Positions 1 to 12,122 of a DNA stretch of 64,000 nt are shown one piece after another. The notes under the pieces are model-generated. The model did not search any database. It saw only the letters and a program-made list of their open reading frames with translations, and was not told the DNA's origin. Each line of letters opens with the position of its first letter. The stretch's first letter is position 1. The translations under genes and the position numbers were made by a program. This DNA comes from Coptis chinensis (taxonomy: Eukaryota > Streptophyta > Magnoliopsida > Ranunculales > Ranunculaceae): assembly GCA_015680905.1 (NCBI GenBank), contig CM027383.1:96495501-96559500 (forward strand). The letters are read 5' to 3'.

Positions 1-3000
1 TGGGGAGCTTGAAAATTTTCTTGCCGGTGAGTAACCAACACAATCTGCATGTTGCCAAGCATCGCAAATATCACATTGAACCCACAATCCTTTATATTTA
101 TGGCTTTCAGTTATAGCCCCACATTTACACTCAACTCGTTCTATCTTCAATCTTTTCAGATTACTCTTCTGGCCTTCCGCAGCTTGTGTTAAGACCTCAG
201 ATGCAGTGGTGCCTTCAGACATGGACTTACGATGAGCAAATATGCAAGCAAGCAGTTCAACAGTTTTCCCCAGACCCATCTCATCTGTGATTGTTACAAA
301 ACTATGACTCAGATTCAACAAAAACCAAAGGCACTTACAAATTAACGTCAAGCGCCACTGAATAAGTTAGATGGAAAATGCATGTCTTGGTAGACTGATA
401 GTTGTAATCATCAAGACAGAGTCCAAAAGTTGAACTACAAATGCTTGAAAATGTGTATGATAATGATAAAAGGTAAGGCGTTGTTTACAAAAAATGACAC
501 GCGTTGTTGGGTGCACAGGAAGAAAAGGTAAGGCTGATTTTTTGTGAGGATGTTCTCATGAGGGCCTGATTTTTTGTGAGGATGTTCTCATGACGATGAA
601 GATCACCCTCACACGAACTCAGCCCATTGAAAATGTTTAGCCTTGTCAAAAGAATGTTGCAAAAGTGAATTATTGTGGACTGTAATATAAATTTTATGCT
701 GCATCATCGGCTGCTGCTTATCTGCTCTTTTTCCTCCAGGAAGGACTGCATGCTAAACTTGAATACAACTTTTGGCAAGGTTTAGATCATAGTTATCAGA
801 CCCAGCCCAGAGGTCAACCCGGTGAAAGGACTGGGTCACTGGGTTAGTGGTTCAACCGGTGGGTCACCAGTTGGACCAGTGGGTCATTACTTGTACTAAA
901 TATATGTATATACCTACATATATCAGCAACACTTTGGGGGAAAAGTGGCAGATGAGTCGATGGGTAAGATTGAGTTTCCTTGGGACCAAGGTTCGAGTCT
1001 GCTTATAAACAATTTATTTTTTATTTACTAAGAATAGCAGAATTAGCCAGACTAGCATTGGCTCGGCCCACTGGTTAACCGTCCAGTTCAGCTGGGTTTA
1101 TGAGAAAACCGCCCGAGCTAACCGGTTCCACACTGGGTCAATTGCTTAAACGATCTGATCATAAACCCAGCCCGGTTAGGGGACCTGTTCGCCGGTTTAC
1201 CGGGTCAAACCGCCAGGCCGGGCCGGGTCTGATAACACTGGTTTAGATACATCCAAAGGGGATCAGTTTTAAAGGACAATCTCCATGATGTGGAGAACAT
1301 ATCCACAAAAAATCAGCCCTTTAACTCTTCTTTCTGTGTACCTCAAATGGTATGCCACTTTAATGTGTCACAATAATCCTTCCCATTATAAATTAACTTG
1401 ATAATTAGATTCCTCGTCCAAATGTCAAATTATATAGAATTGAAGGATATGAGAGTTATCTTTTGGATGCCAAGTTATATAAAAAATTGAATTTACTCTC
1501 TTAGATATGTTTACTCTCAAACCAGAAACCGCCTCAGGGTGGCTTTCTTTGTTTGGTGTGTTTCTTTGGGTCACGTGCCAACTATTGATAACCTTCGAAA
1601 GGGACGCTTCAAAGAAGCCTTGATTAATTTCTGCCCTTTATGTTTGTCTGATGGAGAATCTGTGAATCATACCCTTATTTTGTGTCATTTCTCTTGGAGG
1701 GCATGGAGTGCTTTTATTCATATGTCATGTCCGGGTTCGGAGAAGCTGCTTCTAGCCTCTTGGAATGTATCTTCTCACTCACGTAAGGGGAGGAGAATCT
1801 GGAGTATGGTTCCTTTTGCTATCTTACGGGGACTATCGTTGGAGCGAAACAAGAGACACTTTGAGAGAGTTGAGGCATCTTTGGAGGAGGTCATTATGGT
1901 CATAAATGGTTTTCTATTTTTCTGGTCTAAGACGCATGAAAAGACCCAAGACATTCCTTTTGAGTACTTTGTGTGTAGATGGGAGTCATTCATGTTCTAA
2001 TTCTGATGTTTTTATTTCTTTTTTCCTCCTTTGTAGTAGGTTTCGAAGTGCGGAACCTAGGAAACGATCCTTCTTGTTTTTAGTTTTTTTTTTTTTTTTT
2101 ACTTGTAGTCGTTGGATATCTCATCCTTTTTGTAATTGTTTTTCCTTTATCAATATATGTATCCTAATTTTACTGATAAAAAATAAATTAAATTTAGATG
2201 TTGAAGTGATGAATAATTTCTAACTAAAGATTAACTTCAAAATTTAACTTATTTGGAATCTCAAAAACTTTCATGATATGGTTGTGAGTTTGTGGCAATA
2301 TAAAAATGGCTTACCAGCAAGAACTCCACCAGACACATATGAAGAGATTGATTCTTGGCAACGAAATGCTTCCACTAGAAATTATATAACCAAAGTACAT
2401 GAAAAGTGTAAGTCCAAATTCATAGGAGATAACAATGTGAAAAAAACGACTTCTGTACTCGTGTTTCCTTAATGAAAATGATAGGATGTGAGAATGCATA
2501 TATGTTACAACATGATAATAAAGAGGAAAAGATCGTATAGTCCTTGTACACCTTTCTCTTTTTAACTAGGTTACATGGACACGCCATATTTTGAAAAAAA
2601 TCCGTGTCAGATACGTATCCACGCGTCCGTGTCGGACACATATTAGACACACATTGCATGTGATTTACCTCAAATTTTGATATTTCGCCGTGTCAGACAC
2701 TTCGTATCCGTGTCTGATAGTAAGACACCTATCCGGGTCAATGTAACTTAGCTTTTTAATAATAATAATGATTAATAATCCTAATAACAATAATAATAAA
2801 AGTCAATCCAAAAGTAAAGAGGATGAGGTATCCTACAAATACAAGAAAGCAGAGCAAAGGGAATTGCATCTACGCACAAAGTGTCTCTTTTATTTCTCTA
2901 ATCTTCTCAATAACATCAAATCTGACTGTACTAAGTTACAAGCCATTAATTTCAAATAGGGTTACCTAGCTAGTCACAGAATCTTACAAAAAATGTCCTG

Positions 3001-4785
3001 CCTAAATAAAAAAGATTAAATCGTCGGGGACACCTATGACGTGCACACCCTTGGCTTCATAATAATGTCCACATTACACTCCCCAGGGATTCTTGGGAAC
3101 TGTCATGTACTATGCTGGAACGAAATGAAAAGATATCTTTCACTAGAAACGAAGAAAACAAAAAAGCATTGTGTTTTGAATATATCTAGAGTTGATCGAG
3201 AACTGAAAACAAAATTTCTTCACCAAATACTAATCAGTTGGCACTGTAACTATTACAATGCATAATACAATGCATACAGCCATACAATTTCCTTTCCATT
3301 TTTATCAGGAATAGCAATTAACCACACCACATGTATTGAGGAGAATATATGTTTCTGGTTCCCCTGCCAAGGAAAGCAAATGTGGCGGCTTTTTTCTCTT
3401 ACATATTTTATGGGAATTTGGACCCAAGAAGAGACAACAATGTCTAAAAAACTAAAAAGGGAATGGTAGTTTCTTGTTTCTTTTGTTCTCTGCTTCTTTT
3501 TAGCAAGTTATTATTTACCACTTCTTTTCTTTTATTTTTCTCAGTAATATTTATATTTATCCGAAAAAATAAAACTCTTATAATCTGCCTATGCAAAATA
3601 TCTTAAAAATGTCAGGAAGAAGGTGTCCTAGGAAGCGATTGGCAAAAGGGTGAGAGTCACACCTGAATGGATTGTAGAACATTAGTAATTCCGTGTAAAG
3701 GAAATTCACAGGAACACATAAGGGCCTTAAGAACTGATTTTGATCCCTTTCACTTGACTTTAGAGACGTCCCTTTCTCTCTTTCAACCATCCAATAAGCT
3801 GCACGGCGCTGGTAGGGTCTCAGTTCAGGAAGCAAGTCAGGGATTTCATCCTCCAGCATAGGTGCATCTCTGTTTCGCAGAATTAAAAGGTGATTACCCA
3901 GGATGTAATAAACTAAAATAGAAAATAAAAACAGAAACTTAACAAGTTAAACAACAATACTAACTTGGGTGGTTTTATGGCGTCGTAGAAATCAGCAGCA
4001 TTGAACCTCATTTTTCTTCTGGATTCAATATGATCATCGTCTGTATCCATCTGTGAATCAAGATCCACAAAATTTGACCTATCAATTCCATAAATACCCT
4101 CCTGGGTAGTAACTTCCGGTCGCAGCCAAGCCATGACACTGACCATACTCCTCTTCCACGGCTGCCTAGTAACATCCAGAAGGGAATCACACGCATCAAA
4201 AGCACTCCTTAGTATCTCCACTCTCATCGTAAGAATCAACGCATCTTCTACTACTCTTACTTCCTTAACTGGTCTCACCATCACCATCTTCTGACTAACC
4301 AAATGAGCAAGACCAGAAACACCATCATCTGAACCATCAAAATTCCCTGAAAACACTACATCATCCTTCTCAGTATCCTCCACTTTACTTGTATCTATGA
4401 ACTCCAAAAATATATGATCAGTTTCCACCTTAGGCCAATGACCCAACTTAATACGTTCACTATAATCCTCTACATTACGTAACCGAAACCGAAAACTATA
4501 TTTAGAATCCATATACACATCCTCAGTCAAACCATAACTTAATAACTTCCCTCTAGGCCTAATATCTGTAACAATAACCTCTGCAATGTCAAGATGCCCG
4601 TCCGACGTCCAACTACTTCTATCAATCTCCACAAACCTACTTGTTTCAACAACTTGTACTTCTTCCTCTTCCTCTTCTTTAACATCATCACATTTAGCAG
4701 ACTTGTTTGAATTTCCTTTAACACTATCAACACTTTCCATTAAACCACCTGACCTATAAGGTCTAGCTTGTTTCTTTCTAGCCAT
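1..4785 (-). CDS. SHPRH: SHPRH-type SNF2 helicase / E3 ligase, 5' part (3' end beyond window)
   Basis: Minus-strand gene whose product resembles plant SHPRH (Arabidopsis At2g40770 type), a nuclear SNF2 ATPase with PHD and RING fingers linked in the family to ubiquitination at stalled replication forks. Exons seen: 4785-3965, 3869-3663, 2374-2315 and 284 to the window edge. Exon 1 (about 274 codons) is acidic, with an E-rich run near residue 35. Exon 2 holds the start of the helicase domain (LPELRPYQRRAAYWM). Exon 4 holds Walker A/motif I (DEMGLGKTVELLACIF) and then a PHD finger (CKCGAI...CDICDAWQHADC). The ATG at 4785 is used; the codon before it is GTG. A 5'UTR intron is likely (donor near 4943, acceptor near 4802). 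Introns contain a LINE fragment and two MITEs. Exon 3 has one base too many for the flanking phases, so the frame breaks there. The RING and C-terminal helicase lobe are outside the window. Confidence 0.9.
531..594. repeat. Tandem duplication of about 31 bp
   Basis: Two near-identical copies of a unit containing CTGATTTTTTGTGAGGATG lie head to tail in SHPRH intron 3. A diverged inverted relative (GGCTGATTTTTTGTGGAT, read on the minus strand) sits near 1290-1320, on the far side of the MITE. The two could be arms of an older element, but no target duplication was found. Confidence 0.6.
788..1239. mobile_element. Mutator-like MITE in SHPRH intron
   Basis: Non-autonomous element of about 452 bp. 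Terminal inverted repeats (AGTTATCAGACCC at the left, matched by AGTGTTATCAGACCC read inward from the right) are flanked by a perfect 9-bp direct repeat GGTTTAGAT (779-787 and 1240-1248). A 9-bp target duplication is typical of Mutator-like elements. The interior is rich in ACCGGTT- and CCCGG-type short repeats and has no convincing ORF. Confidence 0.75.
1500..2190 (+). mobile_element. 5'-truncated LINE fragment with zf-RVT domain
   Basis: An open frame near 1539-2000 encodes the zinc-binding region found after the reverse transcriptase of plant L1-like LINEs. It begins VAFFVWCVSLGHVPTIDNL and continues with CPLC...ESVNHTLILCHFSWRAW, a C-x2-C...H-x4-C pattern. The frame is followed by a T-rich 3'UTR-like stretch and an A-rich end near 2170-2190. 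The RT and endonuclease are missing, as expected for a 5'-truncated insertion. It lies antisense to SHPRH, inside the intron between 2314 and 285. Confidence 0.8.
2566..2751. mobile_element. hAT-like MITE, 186 bp
   Basis: Short element in the SHPRH intron between exons 2 and 3. Ends CTAGGTTACATGGACAC and, inverted, CTAAGTTACATTGACCC form the terminal repeats. A perfect 8-bp direct repeat CTTTTTAA flanks it (2558-2565 and 2752-2759). An 8-bp duplication points to hAT-type transposition. The interior is built of GTGTCNGACAC-like repeats. It has no coding capacity. Confidence 0.7.
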
Positions 4786-4944
4786 CACTACTCCTTTTCT
4801 ACAAAAATAATAATAATAATAACAAACAAAGCTGCATTAGTAAATAAATTTGAGTAGAATAAGGAAGCAAGTGAAGTGAAACTTGTAAAGAAGTAAACTT
4901 TGATACAAATATATTCGAAAGAAGAGTAATTTGTTTCAAACCTT

Positions 4945-5219
4945 TGTAATTTCAGTGATTTGCTACCGTTGGAAATGAGGAGCTCTTTGGAAGGTTAAAA
5001 AAAAAATAACAGAATGAGGAATGACATGTACGGGTTTTGGGAATATAGGAAACATTGTAAGGGTACTTTTGACATTATACGAACCCAAGAAACCTAGTAT
5101 AAGAGCGGCGCGCTAGATATCAGTTTTTCATCTTCTTCTAGTTCCAGAAAGGTAGTGTTTTTATTTTTCTTCTTCTGATTGGTTTGAAACATATTGGTGG
5201 TTTTAATAGCAATTGAGTG
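4945..5219. promoter_or_regulatory. Shared divergent promoter and 5'UTRs of SHPRH and EIF1AD
   Basis: The two genes are transcribed away from each other. Their ATGs are 434 bp apart, and the SHPRH 5'UTR intron takes up part of that distance, leaving roughly 150-200 bp for both promoters. The EIF1AD side has a CT-rich leader (about 5125-5180). No clear TATA box is visible, as is common for compact housekeeping bidirectional promoters. Assignment is from gene positions only. Confidence 0.5.
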
Positions 5220-6420
5220 ATGAAAGGAGGAAGAAAGAATTTGAAGAGAGCTGCTGAAGAAGCATATACTTTCCAGGAAGGTCAATGTGTTATGCAAGTC
5301 GTGTCCCTTCGGGGTTCCAATTTGATTGAGGTAGTACTTGCCCTTGATTTAGATGAACTTGTTATACTTTTTAATGTTTTTTGTTCATGATTCTACTTTT
5401 CCTTAGATAATGGATGACAAAGGTGAGAAATCATTGGCAATTTTTCCAGCCAAATTTCAGAAGAGTATGTGGATAAAACGAGGTTTGTGCACTTTGTATT
5501 TACTCATGCAAGGAGTTTTTATTCAATTGTTGAATTGCTTATATATGAAGCAATGATTTTAACTGTCCAATGAATCCATACTCTTTATTTGGCCAATTTC
5601 CATTAGTTACCTCTCTGCAGCACCTATTATTTGGATATCCAATCTTAAGGTGGTGGGTGTCAGAGAGTGTGGAATATATAAAGGAGATATTAGCTGCAGT
5701 CTGTTGTCCTTTGAATAAATTGTAACTGATGTCCAGATGATTTCCAATGTGTAGGGAGCTTTGTTGTTATAGATGAGAGGGGGAGGGATATGGCTCTTGA
5801 ATCTGGCAGCAAGGTGACCTGCATTGTTTCACAAGTGCTCTTTCACGAACAACTTCGCGTGCTACAGAAATCTCCAGAATGGTATGTTGTTTTTCCTGAA
5901 CCCTTAGTTAAACATTATGGCACCTCTAAACTAACAATTTATGACGAAATGATGTTAAATGTTATTCGATGAGGAGACTGAGTAAAGAAAAACCACCGAG
6001 GCAAATGCCTACCGTGTTGGTAGATAAGTGTCTACACTCTACAGTGTGTGATCCACAGTCTCACTGAAGGGGGTAAAAGCTCAATCTTTTATAGCAAGTG
6101 CTTCTCACCAACATTACTTATGATATATGTTTTTATGCTGCTGTTGTCTGTATAGTGTATAGTTTGCAAATTAAACCAAGACGAGACATAGGGAACAAGG
6201 AATTTGCTAAAGTTGTGTTATTTATTGTCAATGCAGGCCAGATGTTTTTAGAACCGTTGCAGATAATTCCAACGATCATCTAAAAACACCAATATGTGAA
6301 AGTACAGAGGAATTGAATTCAAGCGATGATGATCTTCCTCCAATAGAAGAAAACCTGAATAGAAGAAGACCCATGGAGCTGCCTTCAGATTCAGACACAG
6401 ATTCTGAAACCACAAGTTAG
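5220..6420 (+). CDS. EIF1AD: EIF1AD-like RNA-binding protein (S1/IF1 OB-fold), intact
   Basis: Four exons: 5220-5330, 5407-5482, 5755-5881 and 6237-6420, all with GT-AG junctions and matching phases. They give a 165-residue protein, close to the length I recall for human EIF1AD. Residues about 5-105 form an eIF1A/IF1-type OB fold: it opens MKGGRKNLKRAAEEAY, then a QVVSLRGSNLIE strand, MDDKGEKSLAIFPAKFQ and KSMWIKRGSFVVIDE, the usual nucleic-acid-binding face. The C-terminus is acidic and serine-rich (NSSDDDLPP, SDSDTDSETTS), as in the family. The family is related to eIF1A, is nuclear and is implicated in stress response. It is divergent from SHPRH. No indels were seen, unlike several neighbours. 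Confidence 0.93.
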
Positions 6421-7312
6421 AAGGATCCCAAAGTTGGAAGTGTCGGTCTCTGCCAAACTGCCACTAGCTTTGTTTACGTATTTCGCGTTGATATAGGAAG
6501 GAGATGGATCTGTACCCATGTTAATTTGCGCTTTTTTAACATGTAGAAGAATCTTTATAAGCTGAGGCCTTGTGTCATGTTTATTGTTCTGCACCAGCAT
6601 TATGATGGGTGTGGGTTTTTGGTGAAAATTTTGTTCTTCTAAATGTTGTCATGGATCTTACTTAACAGTTCACAGTTAAATCAGAAATATTCATGTATCA
6701 ATGAAGTAGTACTAACTCTTGTAATCTGTAGCTTAGAAGTTTTCCAGGAAGCAGGTTATTGTATCTAGTAAGCCATTACTTTTGTGGCTGAACAACTACT
6801 TTTGTGCACATCTCCTTCCTACCTAGTGGTGAATAGATGACTTTATGACGTTAAAAGAGCCGGCGCTCAAAACATAAAAGCCCTATTTTGTATTGAGGGC
6901 CGGGTTGAGTAGAGTCATGACATGATCTATTCTCATTTTTTAAGGCCAAATGAGGGCCGGGTTGAATTATATTTTACTAGTTTACTTAATATTTTTTGGT
7001 GATAGTTTATTTATTTTTGTCATATTTCGATGATGTATATCAATTTTAACTAAGTATACAAAACTAATTTTTATACTTTTAGAAAAAAGAGATATAGAGA
7101 TGATACTCTTAAAACATCAACATTTTTCATATTTAACTATGTTGTTAGGTTGTATTTGTTTTTATATATTAATTTATATACGTATCCTTAAATCAATTAC
7201 ACAAAACACATATGTTATACTCTAATTTATATCCTATTGAAAACTAATTTAGTAAATTTTGTTTTTTTATACAATTTAGATAATTAAAGTATAATACATA
7301 AATGTAATATAA
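6421..7312. other. Intergenic, EIF1AD 3'UTR and AT-rich spacer
   Basis: The first few hundred bases are likely the EIF1AD 3'UTR. The stretch near 6840-6970 contains two copies of GAGGGCCGGGTTGA. The rest is AT-rich. No credible ORF was seen. Confidence 0.5.
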
Positions 7313-7749
7313 GAACATCTCTAGGTGGTAGAAAATTCAATCGCATCCTTCAAATTTGAAGGAATGCGTCGGAATTTGCCGAAATTCCATCTCTAGGTGG
7401 AAGTATTAGGTATCGTCATCACCGCTTTGTTCACATTCTTGTTCATACAAATTTGGCAATTTGGATGTGGATCTTGGGCGACATTGGTAATGTCGCCCCA
7501 ATTTTTTTTGACTTTGATCAAGACTACGCCCAGTAGATTGTCGCTACGAGAAGTTATTTTATTTTTATATTTTTTTTAGTGCGGCATTGGAATGTTGTAT
7601 GAAGTTTTTTTCAACTTGAAGGCAACATTGGTAATGTCGCGACAGTATGAATGTCCCGCAAGGTAGCCCTATTCCAAATTTGCGACCACCTAGAATTGGT
7701 CGAAATTTGGGACAGTTTCTTCATTCGCTACCACCACATATAAATGCTC
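7313..7749. mobile_element. PIF/Harbinger-like MITE, family copy A
   Basis: 437-bp element flanked by TAA (7310-7312 and 7750-7752). Its ends, GAACATCTCTAGGTGG and the decayed inverse CCACCACATATAAATGCTC, match the termini of the element at 32421-32953. The two also share internal sequence in opposite orientation (AATTTGGCAATTTGGATG). TAA/TTA duplications and GAGCATCT-type ends are typical of Tourist/Harbinger MITEs. There is no coding sequence. Confidence 0.75.
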
Positions 7750-7911
7750 TAAAATAACAAGAAAATGTATAATAGCCAAGAGACAAAATAGTTCGGTTAC
7801 TGTTTCTCCACGTGGCACTCCCTCCTTCACGGGCTAACGAAAAACCGTATTATAAACCAAACCAAACCAAAAAATAAAAGGAAAATCAGAGCACAACTGA
7901 GCATAGTTGAG

Positions 7912-10900
7912 ATGGCGACATTAGCGTACTCCCGTCTTCCCCGAACAATTGGGCGTCCATCAACTCGCTTATCAATATATGCACGCAATTCACAAGCCCA
8001 AAATTTATCTTCCCGAATTCAAGGTAGTTATTGAGGTCGTTTCCACATATTGAGTAGGCAAATTTTATATATATATATTAACTATACTTTGCTGTTTGTT
8101 GGCTACTCCAGTTAGTATTGATAACCTGCCCAAATTGGTGGAGGACATTGTCCAGACATCGTTAAACACCGGTCCACGTGGACCACTTAGACTAGTTCAA
8201 GGTATTCAAGCTGCTATTGGGGTTGGTGGAGAATGGTTAGCTGATCTTTCCAAGGTAACCAACCTTAACTAGAGTTTATGTACTTACAGTAGTAACATAG
8301 ATAGTGAAAAGACTGTTTCTTGCAGTCAGGGAATGCATCTTCGGGATTGCCAATGGAAATGCAGCTTGGACTACTATCACCAGTATATTTGAGGAGATTA
8401 TTTGAACGTATGGGAGCTACCTATATCAAATTAGGCCAGGTAAAGTGTATATCTTTTTATTACATTCTTAGTGGATGCACCATGTCAATATCATCTAGTT
8501 TCAAGATGAGCCTAGATTACACTCATTTGGCCAATAGTTTCAAATGGACTTTGCTGGTAGTAGTTGCAACATGTTGATAGTGTGTTCTGCAGTTGCTGTA
8601 TATGTCATGTCATTGATTTCTTTTCGTTGAGTCAATATCCAGTGGAATATCTCTTTTGATGACTGTTTCCTCTTGTGCGGTTGTAAGTTCATAGCATCAA
8701 CTCCGACATTGTTTCCACCAGAGTATGTCCAGGAGTTCCAGAGCTGTTTTGATAGGGCCCCACCTGTTCCTTTTGAAGAAATACAAGGTATTCTCCGTCA
8801 GGAATTAGGGGATGCGGTAGATACTATATATGAGTATATCGATCCAGTGCCAATCGCTTCTGCTTCAATTGCACAGGTTTGTACATTTAAGCTTTTTGTT
8901 TTTTTTTATTCTGCTTAAAAGGAGATGGTGAAATATTAAGTACTTTGCTCAGGTTCATGGTGCAAGGCTCAGAGGTGCCCAGGAAGATGTGGTAATAAAG
9001 GTTTTAAAGCCTGGAATAGAGGATGTGTTAGTTGCGGATCTGAATTTCGTTTATGTTGTTGCTCGAATTCTGGAATTTGTGAATCCTGAGCTCAGCCGAG
9101 TATCATTGGTGCGTAAAGAACTATCTGAGTTATAAATGCAATGCATCTTAACAACTGTAAAATTTGAACTGTTTTTACTTTACTACTTTCATCTAATGTC
9201 AAGTGAAGTCCTCATTTATCTTACTCTCCAAGGTAAAGTCCAGAATATTGTTCAAATAAATCTTATACATTCCTTCAGTAGGTTTCAGTCGTCAAAGATA
9301 TAAGGGGTTCAATCCTCGAAGAAGTTGACTTCAACAAGGAAGCTGTGAATATTGTGTCATTCAGGAGATATCTCGAAGATATGGGACTTGTGGGGCAAGC
9401 TACAGCTCCAAAAGTATATTTACAGTGTAGTACCAAACGAGTATTGACCATGGAGAGGCTTTATGGAGTTCCTCTCACTGACTTAGATTCTATAAGATCA
9501 CTTGTTTCTAGTCCAGAGACAAGTCTTATTACCGCGCTTAATGTGTGGTAAGTATCTAAACCATGTGCAGGTATTATATAACCAAATAGCTCGTGCTAAA
9601 GTTTCTATTTAGTATAAGTGCTAACATGTTTCAAACTTAAACTAAGATTTTGTTTGTTTGACGGTCTTTAATAGGTTTGGGAGTTTGCTTGGTTGTGAAT
9701 CCTTCCATGCTGATGTACATGCAGGGAATCTGTGGCTACTTCGTGATGGACGTATTGGATTTCTTGATTTTGGTAATTGCATAACTTCATGCATAACTTC
9801 AAAGGGTATTCTTGGTTTATGCTCTGTTATTTATTAAAAAAAATAACAATATTAATAATGAAAAAAAAATCTGGTGTTACTTGGTTAATCTTAATTTAGA
9901 AGTTGCTATAACATTTTTTTCGCAGATTTTAAGTCTTACATTTAACTTGGTATACCAATTTCCAAGTAATATTCCTGTTGTTGACCTGGAGTTTGTTCAA
10001 GATTGGCAATCTATCATATGAAAAAATTTAATTAGCTTAGCGTTGCAACCAATATACTCTACAGGTATTGTTGGACGTATATCACCAAAGACATGGGCTG
10101 CTATGGAAACATTTTTGATATCATTTTCAAGTGAAGATTACGAAGTAATGGCATCTTCATTAGTTGAAATGGGTGCCACTGATGGGAATGTGGATGCTAA
10201 GGCCTTTGCAAGAGATTTGGAGAAAGTATTTTCTTCAATACAGGTATGAAAATCTAATTGAGAGTTGTAAATGAGTGAAACCATATTATATGATTTTCCT
10301 TGTTTATCACCTTTTGGATCTACATTTGCACCTCCATGAAAGAATTTACTCCTAATTCCAACTTTTCATCATCCTCATATTAGCTACAGTAATATCATAT
10401 CTTTTCCAGATTACTGATATAGAGAGCCACTTAGTATGAAAAGTGGCTCGAGTTAACTTTGGATGTGAGTTTACATACAGTTCACGAAAGCAAGTAGTTT
10501 CCAATCGAACTTCCAAACTAGTTATTTACTAATTTAGATTACTCTTGGAATTTCGTGAAAGAATTTCGATTTTATTCTATCTCTTTTGGTCCTGAACTCC
10601 TTAATTACATCTTGTCTCCCTCTCAACCCTTCACCGAAATTTAGGAACACTCGCTCAATAAGAAAGTCGGGAATGATATCTCCTGCTTTCCTCATGATAG
10701 TTGTAGCTAATAGGGAGCATCTCTCTTTTCTTTTTTTAATGCAGAATTTGGATACTGAAATCATCATTGCAGCAGCTGGAGGATCTAATACAAATGCAAC
10801 TACAGTTGCTGCTAATGTAGTTGTTGATGAGAGGCAGATGAATGCTCTGTTTTTTGATGTGGTAAGCTAGTTCAAGAAACTCTTAGTATTACTGAGCATG

Positions 10901-11298
10901 GGTGTGCCAGTTGCTTTTTGCATCGGTTACCTAAAAGCATCAACTCCACTCTTGTAAATACAATCACGGAGTCCTACATTTGAATTATAACTTTGCTGGC
11001 ACTTTCTTAAGTTTCTTAGAAAGAAGCAATTGACCGCCTCAGTTAGCGTGTCATCAGTTCTTCAATTGTAATGTTGGCAATGGGAAGTGCTTATATATTT
11101 CTATCAACTATTGTACAGGTGCTGGTGAGTGAATCATATGGTCTGAGATTCCCTCGAGAGTTTGCTCTACTCATGAAGCAACTTTTGTATTTCGATCGCT
11201 ACACCCGATTATTAGCTCCCAACCTAAACATGCTCCAGGATCAAAGAATCAGCATTGCCTCAAACCGAAGGATTAATAACAGGGTTCAATTTCGATGA
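7912..11298 (+). CDS. Plastid-type ABC1 family atypical kinase (At5g05200-like)
   Basis: Ten exons: 7912-8023, 8112-8254, 8326-8439, 8688-8876, 8953-9108, 9282-9547, 9675-9772, 10065-10243, 10745-10861 and 11119-11298. All phases agree and give 517 residues. The N-terminus is basic and S/R-rich ([20 protein letters not shown]), consistent with a transit peptide. ABC1/ADCK hallmarks are present in order: the KxGQ motif (TYIKLGQFIAS, about residues 118-127), the alanine-rich loop ([15 protein letters not shown], about 178-192), the VIKV lysine, the catalytic [11 protein letters not shown] (about 336-346) and DFG (IGFLDFG). Plant plastid ABC1Ks act on prenyl-lipid metabolism at plastoglobules and membranes. 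The sequence most resembles Arabidopsis At5g05200; the ABC1K number is not assigned here. No frame breaks were seen. Confidence 0.93.
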
Positions 11299-12122
11299 AC
11301 ATTACAGAATTATTGTATTTTTGCAGGTATTTTTGCAGCTTGATTTGATGTTAATTGCAATATCTGCATATAAATATCCTTTATAGCTGTAAGCCTGTAA
11401 TAGATATACGTCCCTCTAAACTCTTGGGATATGAAGTAAATAAAGTATTTTCGATTTGATTACAACCACAATATTCTCCTTAGTTTCTAGTGTACCCTTT
11501 TCTTGGCTAGAATACTTTCTTTAACATTCTGCATTTTCCCTTCAGAAACGAGGAGGAGAAAATAGCAAATTAAAACGCATAGGTCTGACCTGACATCATC
11601 TTAAAAGTGTTTCGAGTAAAACATTCCTCTTTTGGATTTTAAAAGGGCCTTAGGTCTCTTAGTATGTAAGGTAATTAATGGAGGGGAGAAAGGCAATTGA
11701 TTTTTAGCAATTGCAGTGTGTTTTTGAGATGGCGATCATTGACGAAAAGAAGATTATCTCTTTCAAGGAAGGATGGAATTTGCTGGAGAAGAAAATCAAG
11801 GTGGTGATGGAAGGGCTTCCCAAGACAAAGTGTGGTTCAGAAGAATATATACAGATCTACGGCACTAAATACACAATGTGCACTCAGATACCTCCTAATG
11901 ATTACTCTCAACAGCTTTACAGCCAATGCTATGGGTTGTTCATAGAGCATATCACGAGTTTTGCCATCTATACAAGAAAAGCAGGATGACAATGAATACA
12001 TGTTGAGAGAGATTGCAAAAAGGTGGGTAGATTATAAAGTTATGATTAGATGGGTTTCGTGCTATTTTATCTCGATCACTATTTCATTCCTAGGAAGAAC
12101 TTGCTATCACTTGAAGCTCTTA

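Noticed and set aside
10534..10870. ORFs spanning the ABC1 kinase intron 9 and exon 9
   Set aside because: They run through an acceptor site; the spliced exon 10745-10861 fits both phase and family.
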